Of a DNA stretch of 64,000 nucleotides, positions 9,178-16,577 are shown in pieces; the stretch's first letter is position 1; the number at the start of each line of letters is the position of its first letter. Under the pieces are notes generated by a model. It saw only the letters and a list, made by a program, of their open reading frames with translations, did not search any database and had not been told where the DNA came from. The stretch is from Oceanospirillum sp048270425 (GTDB lineage: Bacteria; Pseudomonadota; Gammaproteobacteria; Pseudomonadales; Halomonadaceae). The stretch is taken from positions 58,165 to 122,164 of the forward strand of contig JBLWSY010000011.1 in assembly GCA_048270425.1 (NCBI GenBank), read 5' to 3'. The translations under genes and the position numbers were made by a program.

Positions 9178-9315
9178 TTACTTACCGCAAGGAACACAGG
9201 TTTTATCCCCGTAGTAATTATCCTTGTAGTTACACTCAAACTTCTGTTTGTGTGCCAACGCGTTCTGCTGCGGGCTGGCTTTCTGATTCTGAATTTTCTT
9301 AATAAGTGCTGACAT
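9178..9315 (-). CDS. 45-residue protein with C-terminal CVPCGK motif
   Basis: ATG at 9315, stop at 9178. It begins MSALIKKIQNQKASPQQNA and ends YGDKTCVPCGK, with a third Cys at residue 28 (FECNY). GGGGA lies 8 bases upstream of the ATG and a strong terminator follows, so the small gene is well framed. The CxxC could bind zinc or be redox active. I do not recognise the family. A 60-codon frame on the same strand (9156-9338) overlaps it but has no ribosome site and reads into the terminator. Confidence 0.65.
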   Translation of the reverse strand: MSALIKKIQNQKASPQQNALAHKQKFECNYKDNYYGDKTCVPCGK

Positions 9316-9616
9316 AGGATTTCCCCAAACCGGTTCAACCGGCAAAAAACAAGGCTAAGATCGCCGAAAGGTTAAGCGCTTTTCAGATGAAAAAGTCGCC
9401 CCTCCACCTTCTGTATCGCTCACTATAGGCATCAGACCATGATTAATGAAATTGTCAGTTTCGATCCCAAAGATAGAGAAGATCTATCGTAAAAATTCGC
9501 CCTGAAAACCATGAACAAAAAGAACAAAATAGCCTTTTTGCACATTATCTTTTGCTTTTTATAACTCAGGTCTACATTGGCTGGCTGATAAAAATAAAAG
9601 CCAAAAAGGTAGTCCT
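9316..9616. other. Intergenic region upstream of chemoreceptor gene, with candidate promoter
   Basis: 301 bases without a gene. A sigma-70-like pair TTGCAC (9538-9543), 16-base spacer, TATAAC (9560-9565) lies 51 bases upstream of the chemoreceptor start. A short palindrome CCGGTTcAACCGG lies just upstream of the 45-residue gene's ribosome site. Confidence 0.5.
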
Positions 9617-11350
9617 ATGACTGTGTTTCTGCGTTCGATCAAAGTCACCACACGTATTATGTCTCTGGCCGGTTTTCTCGTTCTGGTCAAACTCTCAGTG
9701 TTACTGCTGATTCTGTTTCAGCTGGACGAGATCGCCAACTTCAGCAAAAGCCAGCAGGAGCAGGTTGCAGATCAGAACCGCTGGATAGAACAGGAAGCGC
9801 GGCTGATCGACCAGCAGACCATCACACAGCAGCAACTTCAACAGGCTCAGGCTATCCAGAAAAACTATTCCGATATGCTGTTCTGGTACTTCGACGGCAG
9901 TATCACTCAGTATTACAACTCACTGAATAAAGCAGCAGAATCCGCTGACAAACTTGAGAATCAGCTGGCCAATCTGGCGATGGAGCCCAACCTCCGGGAG
10001 ATGATTGGCCCTCTGTTAAACAATCTTGCGGGATACCGTAAGTTTATGGAAAGCGCCAACCACTATTATCAGCAGGGCAAGAGTAATCTTGCCGCGTCTG
10101 AGATCAGCGAAGCGCACCTGATTGTCGAATCCATGAACCAGCAGATGATGGAGCTCACGTCCCTGTTTCAGCAGCAGCTTAAAGCCAGTAACCGCCAGGT
10201 GCAGCATGCCGTTGAACAAACCCTGGATGCCAGCGCCCGGGTTGCAGCCTTCAGCACCCAAAGCAGTCAAAGTATCGACGGAATTTTTCGCACAACCCTT
10301 CTGATAATTGTGCTCACTCTGCCACTGTCCGTTCTGGTCGCTGTGGCTGTCATTCGGTCGATCACCCGCCCGCTCAATCAGCTGCAACACGAACTGACCA
10401 CCATCGAAAAGGAAAGTGATCTGACCCGACCACTGACACTGAAAGGTCGGGACGAGATCAGAAGTATGGCTGAGGCTATCCAGCTATTGCTGACAAAGTT
10501 CAAAACCACCGTAAGCGATGTCGGTATTCTGGTTGACGACCTGAAATGCACCGCCCGCGAAGGGCTGGAGACCAGCCAGACAACCTATCAGCAAAGCGAT
10601 GAACAGAAACAACTCAGCCAAACCCTCGCCTCAACGGCAACAGAGCTGGGGGCCAGCGCAGACTCTATCCTACAGACAACGGATCAGGGACTTGAACAGG
10701 TTGAGCAACTCACAAAACGGGCCGTTTCCGGACAACAGGATGTTCAGCAAACGGCTAAAACCATCGGAGAACTGGCCGAGCATTTCAACAGTGTTGAGCA
10801 GAACGTAGAAAGCCTGGTCCGCCACAGCACTTCAATACAATCGGTTCTGGAAGTGATTCAGGACATTGCCGGGCAAACCAACTTGCTGGCCCTCAACGCA
10901 GCGATTGAAGCCGCACGGGCCGGAGAGCAAGGCCGCGGCTTTGCTGTCGTTGCCGATGAAGTACGTAGCCTTGCCCAACGAACCAGTCAATCAACAGAAG
11001 AGATTCAGCAGATGGTTGTTACTCTGCAGCGCCACTCGCAAGGCGCGATCCGCTCTCTGGAGCAGAACCGGGATCAGGTGAATGCCGGTGTTGCGCTGTC
11101 AAAAACCGCTGAAAGCTCAATACAGGTGATTACCCAGGAGTTACACCAGCTCGCCCAGGTGAATCAGTCCATCGCCGAGATCAGCCGGGAACAACAGGAA
11201 GCGGTCACCAGTGTCGATCAGGGTGTGCAGGATATATTGCAACGGGCACAGACCGTTACCGAGCGGGCATCAGCCTCCCGAACGGTGAATGAACATCTGA
11301 ATCAGATGGCCGAGCAACTCCAACAGCAGATCAGCCATTACAAACACTGA
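9617..11350 (+). CDS. Methyl-accepting chemotaxis protein (periplasmic helical sensor, HAMP)
   Basis: 577 residues. TM1 spans about 16-36, then a periplasmic helical, Gln-rich sensor of about 185 residues, TM2 about 226-247, and HAMP about 248-300 (RSITRPLNQL). The cytoplasmic signalling coiled coil carries the conserved hairpin tip, residues about 420-455 (IAGQTNLLALNAAIEAARAG followed by GRGFAVVADEVRSLA). It should control CheA through CheW; the ligand is unknown. Its position next to the aldehyde and alcohol dehydrogenases makes an alcohol-related attractant possible, but this is only context. Transcribed alone from a promoter at 9538-9565. Confidence 0.92.
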   Translation: MTVFLRSIKVTTRIMSLAGFLVLVKLSVLLLILFQLDEIANFSKSQQEQVADQNRWIEQEARLIDQQTITQQQLQQAQAIQKNYSDMLFWYFDGSITQYYNSLNKAAESADKLENQLANLAMEPNLREMIGPLLNNLAGYRKFMESANHYYQQGKSNLAASEISEAHLIVESMNQQMMELTSLFQQQLKASNRQVQHAVEQTLDASARVAAFSTQSSQSIDGIFRTTLLIIVLTLPLSVLVAVAVIRSITRPLNQLQHELTTIEKESDLTRPLTLKGRDEIRSMAEAIQLLLTKFKTTVSDVGILVDDLKCTAREGLETSQTTYQQSDEQKQLSQTLASTATELGASADSILQTTDQGLEQVEQLTKRAVSGQQDVQQTAKTIGELAEHFNSVEQNVESLVRHSTSIQSVLEVIQDIAGQTNLLALNAAIEAARAGEQGRGFAVVADEVRSLAQRTSQSTEEIQQMVVTLQRHSQGAIRSLEQNRDQVNAGVALSKTAESSIQVITQELHQLAQVNQSIAEISREQQEAVTSVDQGVQDILQRAQTVTERASASRTVNEHLNQMAEQLQQQISHYKH

Positions 11351-11681
11351 GCCATTAATCAGCAAGGCCAAAAGAAAGAAGAAAGTTCGAAGAGAGAAGA
11401 GAAAAGAGAGCGCAAAAGCAGGGCAGCACAATTAGCAGATACAAAAAAGCCCCGACTTAGCGGGGCAAAGGATCCCGGAAGAGGACGACAAAGCTTTGGA
11501 GGGGTTCGGAGGAACAAAAGAACCCAACCAGGGGATCATTCCGTTAACAGAGCCAACAACGAAAAAATCCCGCTTCTCTTCTGGAAGATCAGATACGCCG
11601 TGAAGCGCAACGTAGCAGGTTTGCCGGAGGCAGCAGCTCATTAAAGAGACTGCCGCTCCGGCAGAGTCATCAGTCCGGAGC
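11351..11681. other. Intergenic region with aldehyde dehydrogenase terminator
   Basis: 331 bases between convergent genes. The left third is purine-rich. The only clear element is the minus-strand terminator at 11449-11466. A 92-codon minus frame here lacks coding character and contains the terminator. Confidence 0.5.
11449..11466 (-). terminator. Rho-independent terminator downstream of aldehyde dehydrogenase
   Basis: Stem GCCCCG / CGGGGC with a 6-base loop, followed on the minus strand by TTTTTT. It lies 215 bases past the aldehyde dehydrogenase stop, leaving a long 3' untranslated region. Confidence 0.7.
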
Positions 11682-13199
11682 TTAGAAGAAGCCCAGAGGA
11701 TTGATGTCATAGCTTACCAGCAGGTTTTTAGTCTGCTGATAATGATCAAGCATCATCTTGTGGTTTTCTCGACCGACACCAGACTTCTTGTAACCACCGA
11801 ATGCTGCATGTGCAGGGTACTGGTGGTAGCAGTTAGTCCATACACGGCCCGCTTCGATACCACGACCCATGCGGTAAGACAGGTTCATGTCACGGGTCCA
11901 GACACCGGCACCCAGACCGAACTCAGAGTCGTTAGCAATCGCCAGAGCTTCTGCTTCATCTTTAAAGGTGGTTACGGATACCACAGGACCGAAGATCTCC
12001 TCCTGGAATACACGCATGTCGTTGGTGCCTTTCAGCAGTGTTGGCTGGATGTAGTAGCCACCCATTTCATCACTCAGTGCTTCTTTATCACCACCAACCA
12101 GCACCTCGGCACCTTCGTTACGGCCAATTTCCAGATAGCTCAGAATCTTTTCAAACTGTTCCTGAGAAGCCTGTGCACCCACCATCACATCGGTATCCAG
12201 CGGATTGCCACGCTTGATCTGACCAATACGCTCGATAACCTTACCGATAAACTCTTCGTAGATATCTTCCTGAACCAGCAGACGGGAAGGACAGGTACAT
12301 ACTTCACCCTGGTTAAAGAACGCCAGAACCGTACCTTCAACACACTTGCTGACAAACTCATCTTCCTGATCCAGAACATCTTTAAAGTAGATGTTAGGAG
12401 ACTTACCACCCAGCTCAACAGTGGATGGAATGATATTGTCTGCGGCACATTTCAGAATATGAGCACCCACCGGAGTAGAACCGGTAAAGGCGATCTTAGC
12501 GATACGGGTAGAGGTCGCCAGAGCCTGACCTGCTTCGGCACCGAAACCATTTACAACATTCAGAACACCGGCAGGCAGCAGGTCTTCGATGGTTTCCAGC
12601 AGCACCAGAATAGAGGCTGGCGTCTGCTCGGCTGGCTTAAGCACGATACAGTTACCGGCAGCCAGAGCAGGAGCGATTTTCCAGGCCGCCATCAGCAGCG
12701 GGAAGTTCCAAGGGATAATCTGACCCACAACACCCAGAGGCTCGTGGAAGTGGTAAGCCACAGTGTTCTGGTCTACTTCACCGATAGAACCTTCCTGAGC
12801 ACGGATACAACCCGCAAAATAACGGAAGTGATCAACCGCCAGCGGCACATCTGCAGCCAGAGTTTCACGAACCGCTTTACCGTTGTCGTAAGTTTCAGCA
12901 ACCGCAATTTTTTCCAGATTTGCTTCAATTCGATCAGCAATTTTAAGCAGCAGGTTAGAACGCTCAGTAACTGAGGTTTTGCCCCAGGCATCTTTAGCAG
13001 CGTGAGCCGCATCCAGAGCCAGATCGATATCCTCAGCAGTAGAACGTGGAATTTCGCAAATCGTCTGACCGTTTACCGGAGAGGTGTTCGTGAAGTACTG
13101 ACCTTTAACGGGCTCAACCCACTTACCACCAATAAAGTTACCGTAACGCTCTTTGAAGTTTACAACTGCGCCTTCTGTTCCAGGTTGTGCGTAGATCAT
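11682..13199 (-). CDS. exaC: NAD-dependent aldehyde dehydrogenase, ExaC/PedI type
   Basis: 505 residues, the full length of the AldB/ExaC-type aldehyde dehydrogenases. The catalytic Glu lies in VELGGKSPN (about residue 265) and the nucleophilic Cys in NQGEVCTCPSRLL (about residue 300). The NAD-binding block GVVGQIIPWNFPL (residues about 155-168) is intact. It should oxidise acetaldehyde and other aldehydes to acids in the cytoplasm, the step after the periplasmic quinoprotein dehydrogenase. In Pseudomonas exaC/pedI sits in the same locus. A dyad shared with the divergent ped promoter lies about 200 bases upstream (13398-13413). Confidence 0.9.
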   Translation of the reverse strand: MIYAQPGTEGAVVNFKERYGNFIGGKWVEPVKGQYFTNTSPVNGQTICEIPRSTAEDIDLALDAAHAAKDAWGKTSVTERSNLLLKIADRIEANLEKIAVAETYDNGKAVRETLAADVPLAVDHFRYFAGCIRAQEGSIGEVDQNTVAYHFHEPLGVVGQIIPWNFPLLMAAWKIAPALAAGNCIVLKPAEQTPASILVLLETIEDLLPAGVLNVVNGFGAEAGQALATSTRIAKIAFTGSTPVGAHILKCAADNIIPSTVELGGKSPNIYFKDVLDQEDEFVSKCVEGTVLAFFNQGEVCTCPSRLLVQEDIYEEFIGKVIERIGQIKRGNPLDTDVMVGAQASQEQFEKILSYLEIGRNEGAEVLVGGDKEALSDEMGGYYIQPTLLKGTNDMRVFQEEIFGPVVSVTTFKDEAEALAIANDSEFGLGAGVWTRDMNLSYRMGRGIEAGRVWTNCYHQYPAHAAFGGYKKSGVGRENHKMMLDHYQQTKNLLVSYDINPLGFF

Positions 13200-13389
13200 C
13201 TTAATCGCCTCTGTTTGTTGTTGTCTTTAAAGGGGGCTTCCGGCAAGGAGAATCCCCTTTAGGGCATATCACTTATGAATTAACTCAATTTGGGAAAACC
13301 GCTTAGGGCTGAGCCTGTTACAACTCTTCTTTCCCTGTGTGACTACATCATGGTTGATCACCGCAGCCCCAGACATGACACTTTAGAGG

Positions 13390-13422
13390 CTAAAAAATAG
13401 TACTTTGGTACTAATTTTTTAG
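13390..13422. promoter_or_regulatory. Near-perfect palindrome upstream of aldehyde dehydrogenase, candidate regulator site
   Basis: Arms CTAAAAAATAGTAC and GTACTAATTTTTTAG surround TTTG; the core TAGTAC-TTTG-GTACTA (13398-13413) is a perfect dyad. A related 16-mer (12 of 16 identical) lies at 22740-22755 in the divergent promoter of the accessory genes. The flanking A and T runs could also make it a weak terminator, but no gene ends nearby. The 410-base gap 13200-13609 that holds it has no gene. Confidence 0.5.
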
Positions 13423-13609
13423 TTCCACGACCATTTGCCACCACAGGAAAACAGGACTACAGTGCTTTTTGGTAAGCACAAAACAGCCCGGCAATGGCTG
13501 AAAAATTACCTGTAACCTCAGGATTTTTAAGGTTTTTTAAAAACAAAAATATTTATTTGATGGTGCATTTTCACGTAACAGGCACCCCCACTTTCAGGAG
13601 TTAATCACG

Positions 13610-14188
13610 ATGAAACTGGTAGGTTCTCACCCCTCCCCCTATGTACGCCGTTTACGACTCTGGCTGGAAGGTCACCACTACGAATTTCTGCCGCTGGATA
13701 TCTACAGTGAAGCGGGCCGTGCCGAGCTGGAAACCTACACCCCGGCGATGAAAGTCCCCATGCTGGAGGATGAAGAACACTCAGTGTATGACTCCCGCAT
13801 TATTCAGCGCTATCTGAACCAGAAACTGAAAAAAGAGCAGCTCAGCTGGGAAGACGAGAACCTGATGTCACTGATCGACAGCCTGCAGGAGTCTTTCATT
13901 ATTCTGCTGATGAGCCAGCGCTCCGGTATTGATACCTCCGATGACCGCCTGATTCTGAATCTGCAAAAGGAGCGTATTGCCCGTACCATGCCAGTACTGG
14001 AGCAAGCCACCAAAGATGGTGATTTCAGCGAATGGCGCTATCCGGCGATCTGTCTGTTTACCCTGCTGGACTGGATTCAGTTCCGCGAACTGTTTGACCT
14101 GACCGATTATCCCGCTCTGGCTTCTTTCCACTTAGCTCAACAGAATAAAGCGATTGTTCAGGAAACCGATCCGCGCAAGATCAACTAA
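13610..14188 (+). CDS. Glutathione S-transferase-family protein
   Basis: 192 residues with a thioredoxin-like N-terminal domain (MKLVGSHPSPYVRRLRLWL, with VPMLEDEEHSVYDSRIIQRYL as the glutathione gamma-Glu binding block at about 49-69) and a short helical C-terminal domain. The position of the catalytic Ser/Cys holds Ser (SPYV). It may conjugate or reduce electrophiles, or act as a binding protein. Its place between aldehyde and alcohol dehydrogenase genes may be functional or chance. The ribosome site CAGGAG lies 11 bases upstream. Confidence 0.82.
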   Translation: MKLVGSHPSPYVRRLRLWLEGHHYEFLPLDIYSEAGRAELETYTPAMKVPMLEDEEHSVYDSRIIQRYLNQKLKKEQLSWEDENLMSLIDSLQESFIILLMSQRSGIDTSDDRLILNLQKERIARTMPVLEQATKDGDFSEWRYPAICLFTLLDWIQFRELFDLTDYPALASFHLAQQNKAIVQETDPRKIN

Positions 14189-14220
14189 ACGAATTGCCCT
14201 TCAGGTAACGCCCAAAACTA

Positions 14221-14256
14221 AAAGGCCGACTGCACGTTAACGTACAGTCGGCCTTT
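14221..14256. terminator. Bidirectional terminator between GST and alcohol dehydrogenase genes
   Basis: 12-bp stem AAAGGCCGACTG / CAGTCGGCCTTT with an internal palindromic ACGTTAACGT extending it. Six Ts follow on the plus strand and a short T-run on the minus strand. It can end both convergent genes. Confidence 0.8.
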
Positions 14257-14336
14257 TTTATCTGCAGTACAGGTGCTTAGAAACCGATTAAAACGGGGCT
14301 AAAGGCGAATACCCGCCTGCAGCACGTCAGCAGGGT

Positions 14337-16145
14337 TTAGTTCAGGAAACCAAACAGACCACCGCTCTTCTCGTTTTCTTTAGGCAGTTTGAAGGTCCAA
14401 ACGGAACCACCCTGATTCAGGTGTTTAACACGCTTAGCGACTTCGCCTCCCCACAGAGGAACAGCACCACCCCAACCAGATACGACAGATACAAACTGCT
14501 CACCATCCTGCTCCCAGGTAATTGGAGAACCGACAATGCCGGAGCCCGTGTTGAACTTGTACTTCATTTCACCGGTTTTCGCGTCAAACGCCATCAGATA
14601 ACCTTCCGGGTTACCCATAAAGACCAGATTACCTTTGGTCGTCAGAACACCACCCCAGAGAGGGGCGTAATTCTTGTAGCGCCACTTCTCTTCACCGGTT
14701 TTCGGATCAATCGCTCGCAGCACACCAATGTAGTCATCATTCAGAGGCTTAATCGTGAAACCGGCCCCCAAATAAGCAGCCCCCTTCTTATAGGAGGTTG
14801 GCTCATTCCAGATATCCATCTCCCACTCGTTAGACGGCACATAGAACAACTCTGTTTCCTGACTGTACGCCATCGGCATCCAGTTTTTACCACCCAGGAA
14901 GGAAGGCGCTGCCACTACCGGCTCACCTTTCTTACCGTCAGCACTCTTACTCGGGTCTCCCGGACGACCATTCTTGGTATTAAAGATAGGACGACCTTTC
15001 TCATCCAGACCTTCAGCCCAGGTGATCTTATCTACAAATGGGAAACCCCGGATGAAGTCACCGTTTTCACGGTTCAGAACATAGAAGAAGCCGTTACGGT
15101 CAGCCGTTGCCGCCGCTTTAACGGTTTTGCCATTTTCCTGATAATTGAAAGAGATCAGCTCGTTTACACCATCGTAATCCCAACCATCGTGTGGGGTGGT
15201 CTGGAAATGCCATACGATTTTGCCGGTATCAGGGTCAAGCGCCAGACGGGAAGAGGAGTAGAGGTTGTCGCCCGGACGCAAGTGGGAGTTCCAGGGTGCC
15301 GGGTTACCGGTACCGAAGAACAGCAAATTAGTTTCTGCATCGTAAGTGCCGCCTAACCAGGTCGCTGCGCCACCGGATTTCCACAGATCACCCGGCCAGG
15401 TTTTACCCGCTTCGCCACCGGTGATACCGTTTTCAACTTTCTTACCATTTTCAAAGAGATACCCCATATGCCCTTCTACGGTTGGGCGGGTCCAGAGCAA
15501 TTTACCGGTTTTCGCATCGTAAGCCTCCACTTTACCAACCACGCCAAACTCACCACCGGATACGCCGGTAATCAGCTTACCGTTTACCACCAGAGGTGCA
15601 GCAGAGATCGAATAACCCGCTTTGTAGTCCGCCACTTTTTTCTTCCAGCGGACCTTACCGGTTTTCTGATCCAGCGCCACCAGCTTGGCGTCCAGAGTAG
15701 CAAAGATCACCAGATCTTCGTATAACGCAGCACCACGGTTAATAACGTCGCAGCACGGCATAATGCCGTCCGGCAGCCGGGCATCATATTGCCAAAGCTC
15801 ATCGCCGGTTTTCGCATCAATTGCAAACAGACGGGAATAAGAGCCGGTCACGAACATCACACCATCTTTAACCAGAGGCTGAGATTCCTGACCGCGCTGC
15901 TTCTCGCCTCCAAAAGAAAAGGACCAAACCGGACGCAGATCTTTAACCGTGTCCGTATCCAGTTTGTCCAAGGGAGAAAAACGTTGACCACGATGGCCCA
16001 AACCGTTGGTTACCACATCGTTAGTGGTCATCTGGTCGTTAGCAATATCGGTGTCGGTTACCTTAGCGGATGCAGTACCTGCCATCATGGCAGAAACCAA
16101 TGCCGTCGCCAGAAGCGACTTCTTGCCCAAAGCTTTTGTTATCAT
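14337..16145 (-). CDS. pedH: PQQ-dependent alcohol dehydrogenase with lanthanide-type metal site (PedH/ExaA family)
   Basis: 602 residues with a signal peptide (cleavage near ASA-KV). Beta-propeller repeats (AIDAKTGDELWQYD, ALDQKTGKVRW, AFDAKTGEMKY) form the PQQ fold. The vicinal disulfide Cys131-Cys132 and metal ligands Glu199 (GGEFG), Asn281 (GTGNPAPWN) and Asp323 are present. Two residues after the catalytic Asp is Asp325 (GWDYDGVNE): calcium enzymes have Ala or Ser there, lanthanide enzymes (XoxF, PedH) have Asp. The numbering equals what I recall for PedH of P. putida. It should oxidise primary alcohols in the periplasm and give electrons to the cytochrome c550 at 21621. Its own unit, with a weak dyad about 190 bases upstream. 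Confidence 0.93.
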   Translation of the reverse strand: MITKALGKKSLLATALVSAMMAGTASAKVTDTDIANDQMTTNDVVTNGLGHRGQRFSPLDKLDTDTVKDLRPVWSFSFGGEKQRGQESQPLVKDGVMFVTGSYSRLFAIDAKTGDELWQYDARLPDGIMPCCDVINRGAALYEDLVIFATLDAKLVALDQKTGKVRWKKKVADYKAGYSISAAPLVVNGKLITGVSGGEFGVVGKVEAYDAKTGKLLWTRPTVEGHMGYLFENGKKVENGITGGEAGKTWPGDLWKSGGAATWLGGTYDAETNLLFFGTGNPAPWNSHLRPGDNLYSSSRLALDPDTGKIVWHFQTTPHDGWDYDGVNELISFNYQENGKTVKAAATADRNGFFYVLNRENGDFIRGFPFVDKITWAEGLDEKGRPIFNTKNGRPGDPSKSADGKKGEPVVAAPSFLGGKNWMPMAYSQETELFYVPSNEWEMDIWNEPTSYKKGAAYLGAGFTIKPLNDDYIGVLRAIDPKTGEEKWRYKNYAPLWGGVLTTKGNLVFMGNPEGYLMAFDAKTGEMKYKFNTGSGIVGSPITWEQDGEQFVSVVSGWGGAVPLWGGEVAKRVKHLNQGGSVWTFKLPKENEKSGGLFGFLN

Positions 16146-16577
16146 GAACTGTCTCCTGTGAGCGCCTTTGTTATTAAATTGTTCGGCTCTCTCATTTCAA
16201 TGCAGAGGACAGTCACCAACAATACAACCACAGACCAGTTTTGGTTGTACGTTTCGGGGTGAAAAGTGCTGTTTTCCCCCACTTTAGGCGTACCCCTTAC
16301 GTCATAAGTCGCACACTAACAGCACCAAGGTATTAGGTTCTAAATACAGCCATATCTCAGATATCTGTAACGACAGTCCCCACTCAAACTTAGTAGTATT
16401 ACCAGCATCTAAATTTGGCATAATAGGAATATAATCTGTTACTTGATGTATATCTGATCTTCCAAACTCGCTCCTGCAAGCCCGGTGAGCTTTCGACATG
16501 ACTCAGCACCTGATCTGACATTTTTTATCGGAAAAAACGGTCAGATTATCCAGACGCGGGGAAAGGACAGCGACTCT
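16146..16577. other. Divergent promoter region between alcohol dehydrogenase and diguanylate cyclase genes
   Basis: 432 bases without a convincing gene. A weak relative of the TAGTAC-type dyad is at 16328-16342 (AGGTAT-tag-GTTCTA). A GTG at 16485 could extend the diguanylate cyclase by 31 codons, but the ATG at 16578 has the better ribosome site. Confidence 0.45.

Noticed and set aside
9156..9338. 60-codon minus-strand frame near the strong terminator
   Set aside because: It overlaps the better supported 45-residue gene in another frame and reads into the terminator stem.
11742..12974. 410-codon antisense frame across the aldehyde dehydrogenase
   Set aside because: Shadow of a strongly biased gene; no start signal or family resemblance.
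14421..15356. 311-codon antisense frame across the alcohol dehydrogenase
   Set aside because: Shadow frame; the opposite strand encodes a full-length quinoprotein.
16302..16499. 65-codon minus-strand frame in the divergent promoter region
   Set aside because: No ribosome site and no coding character; overlaps regulatory sequence.
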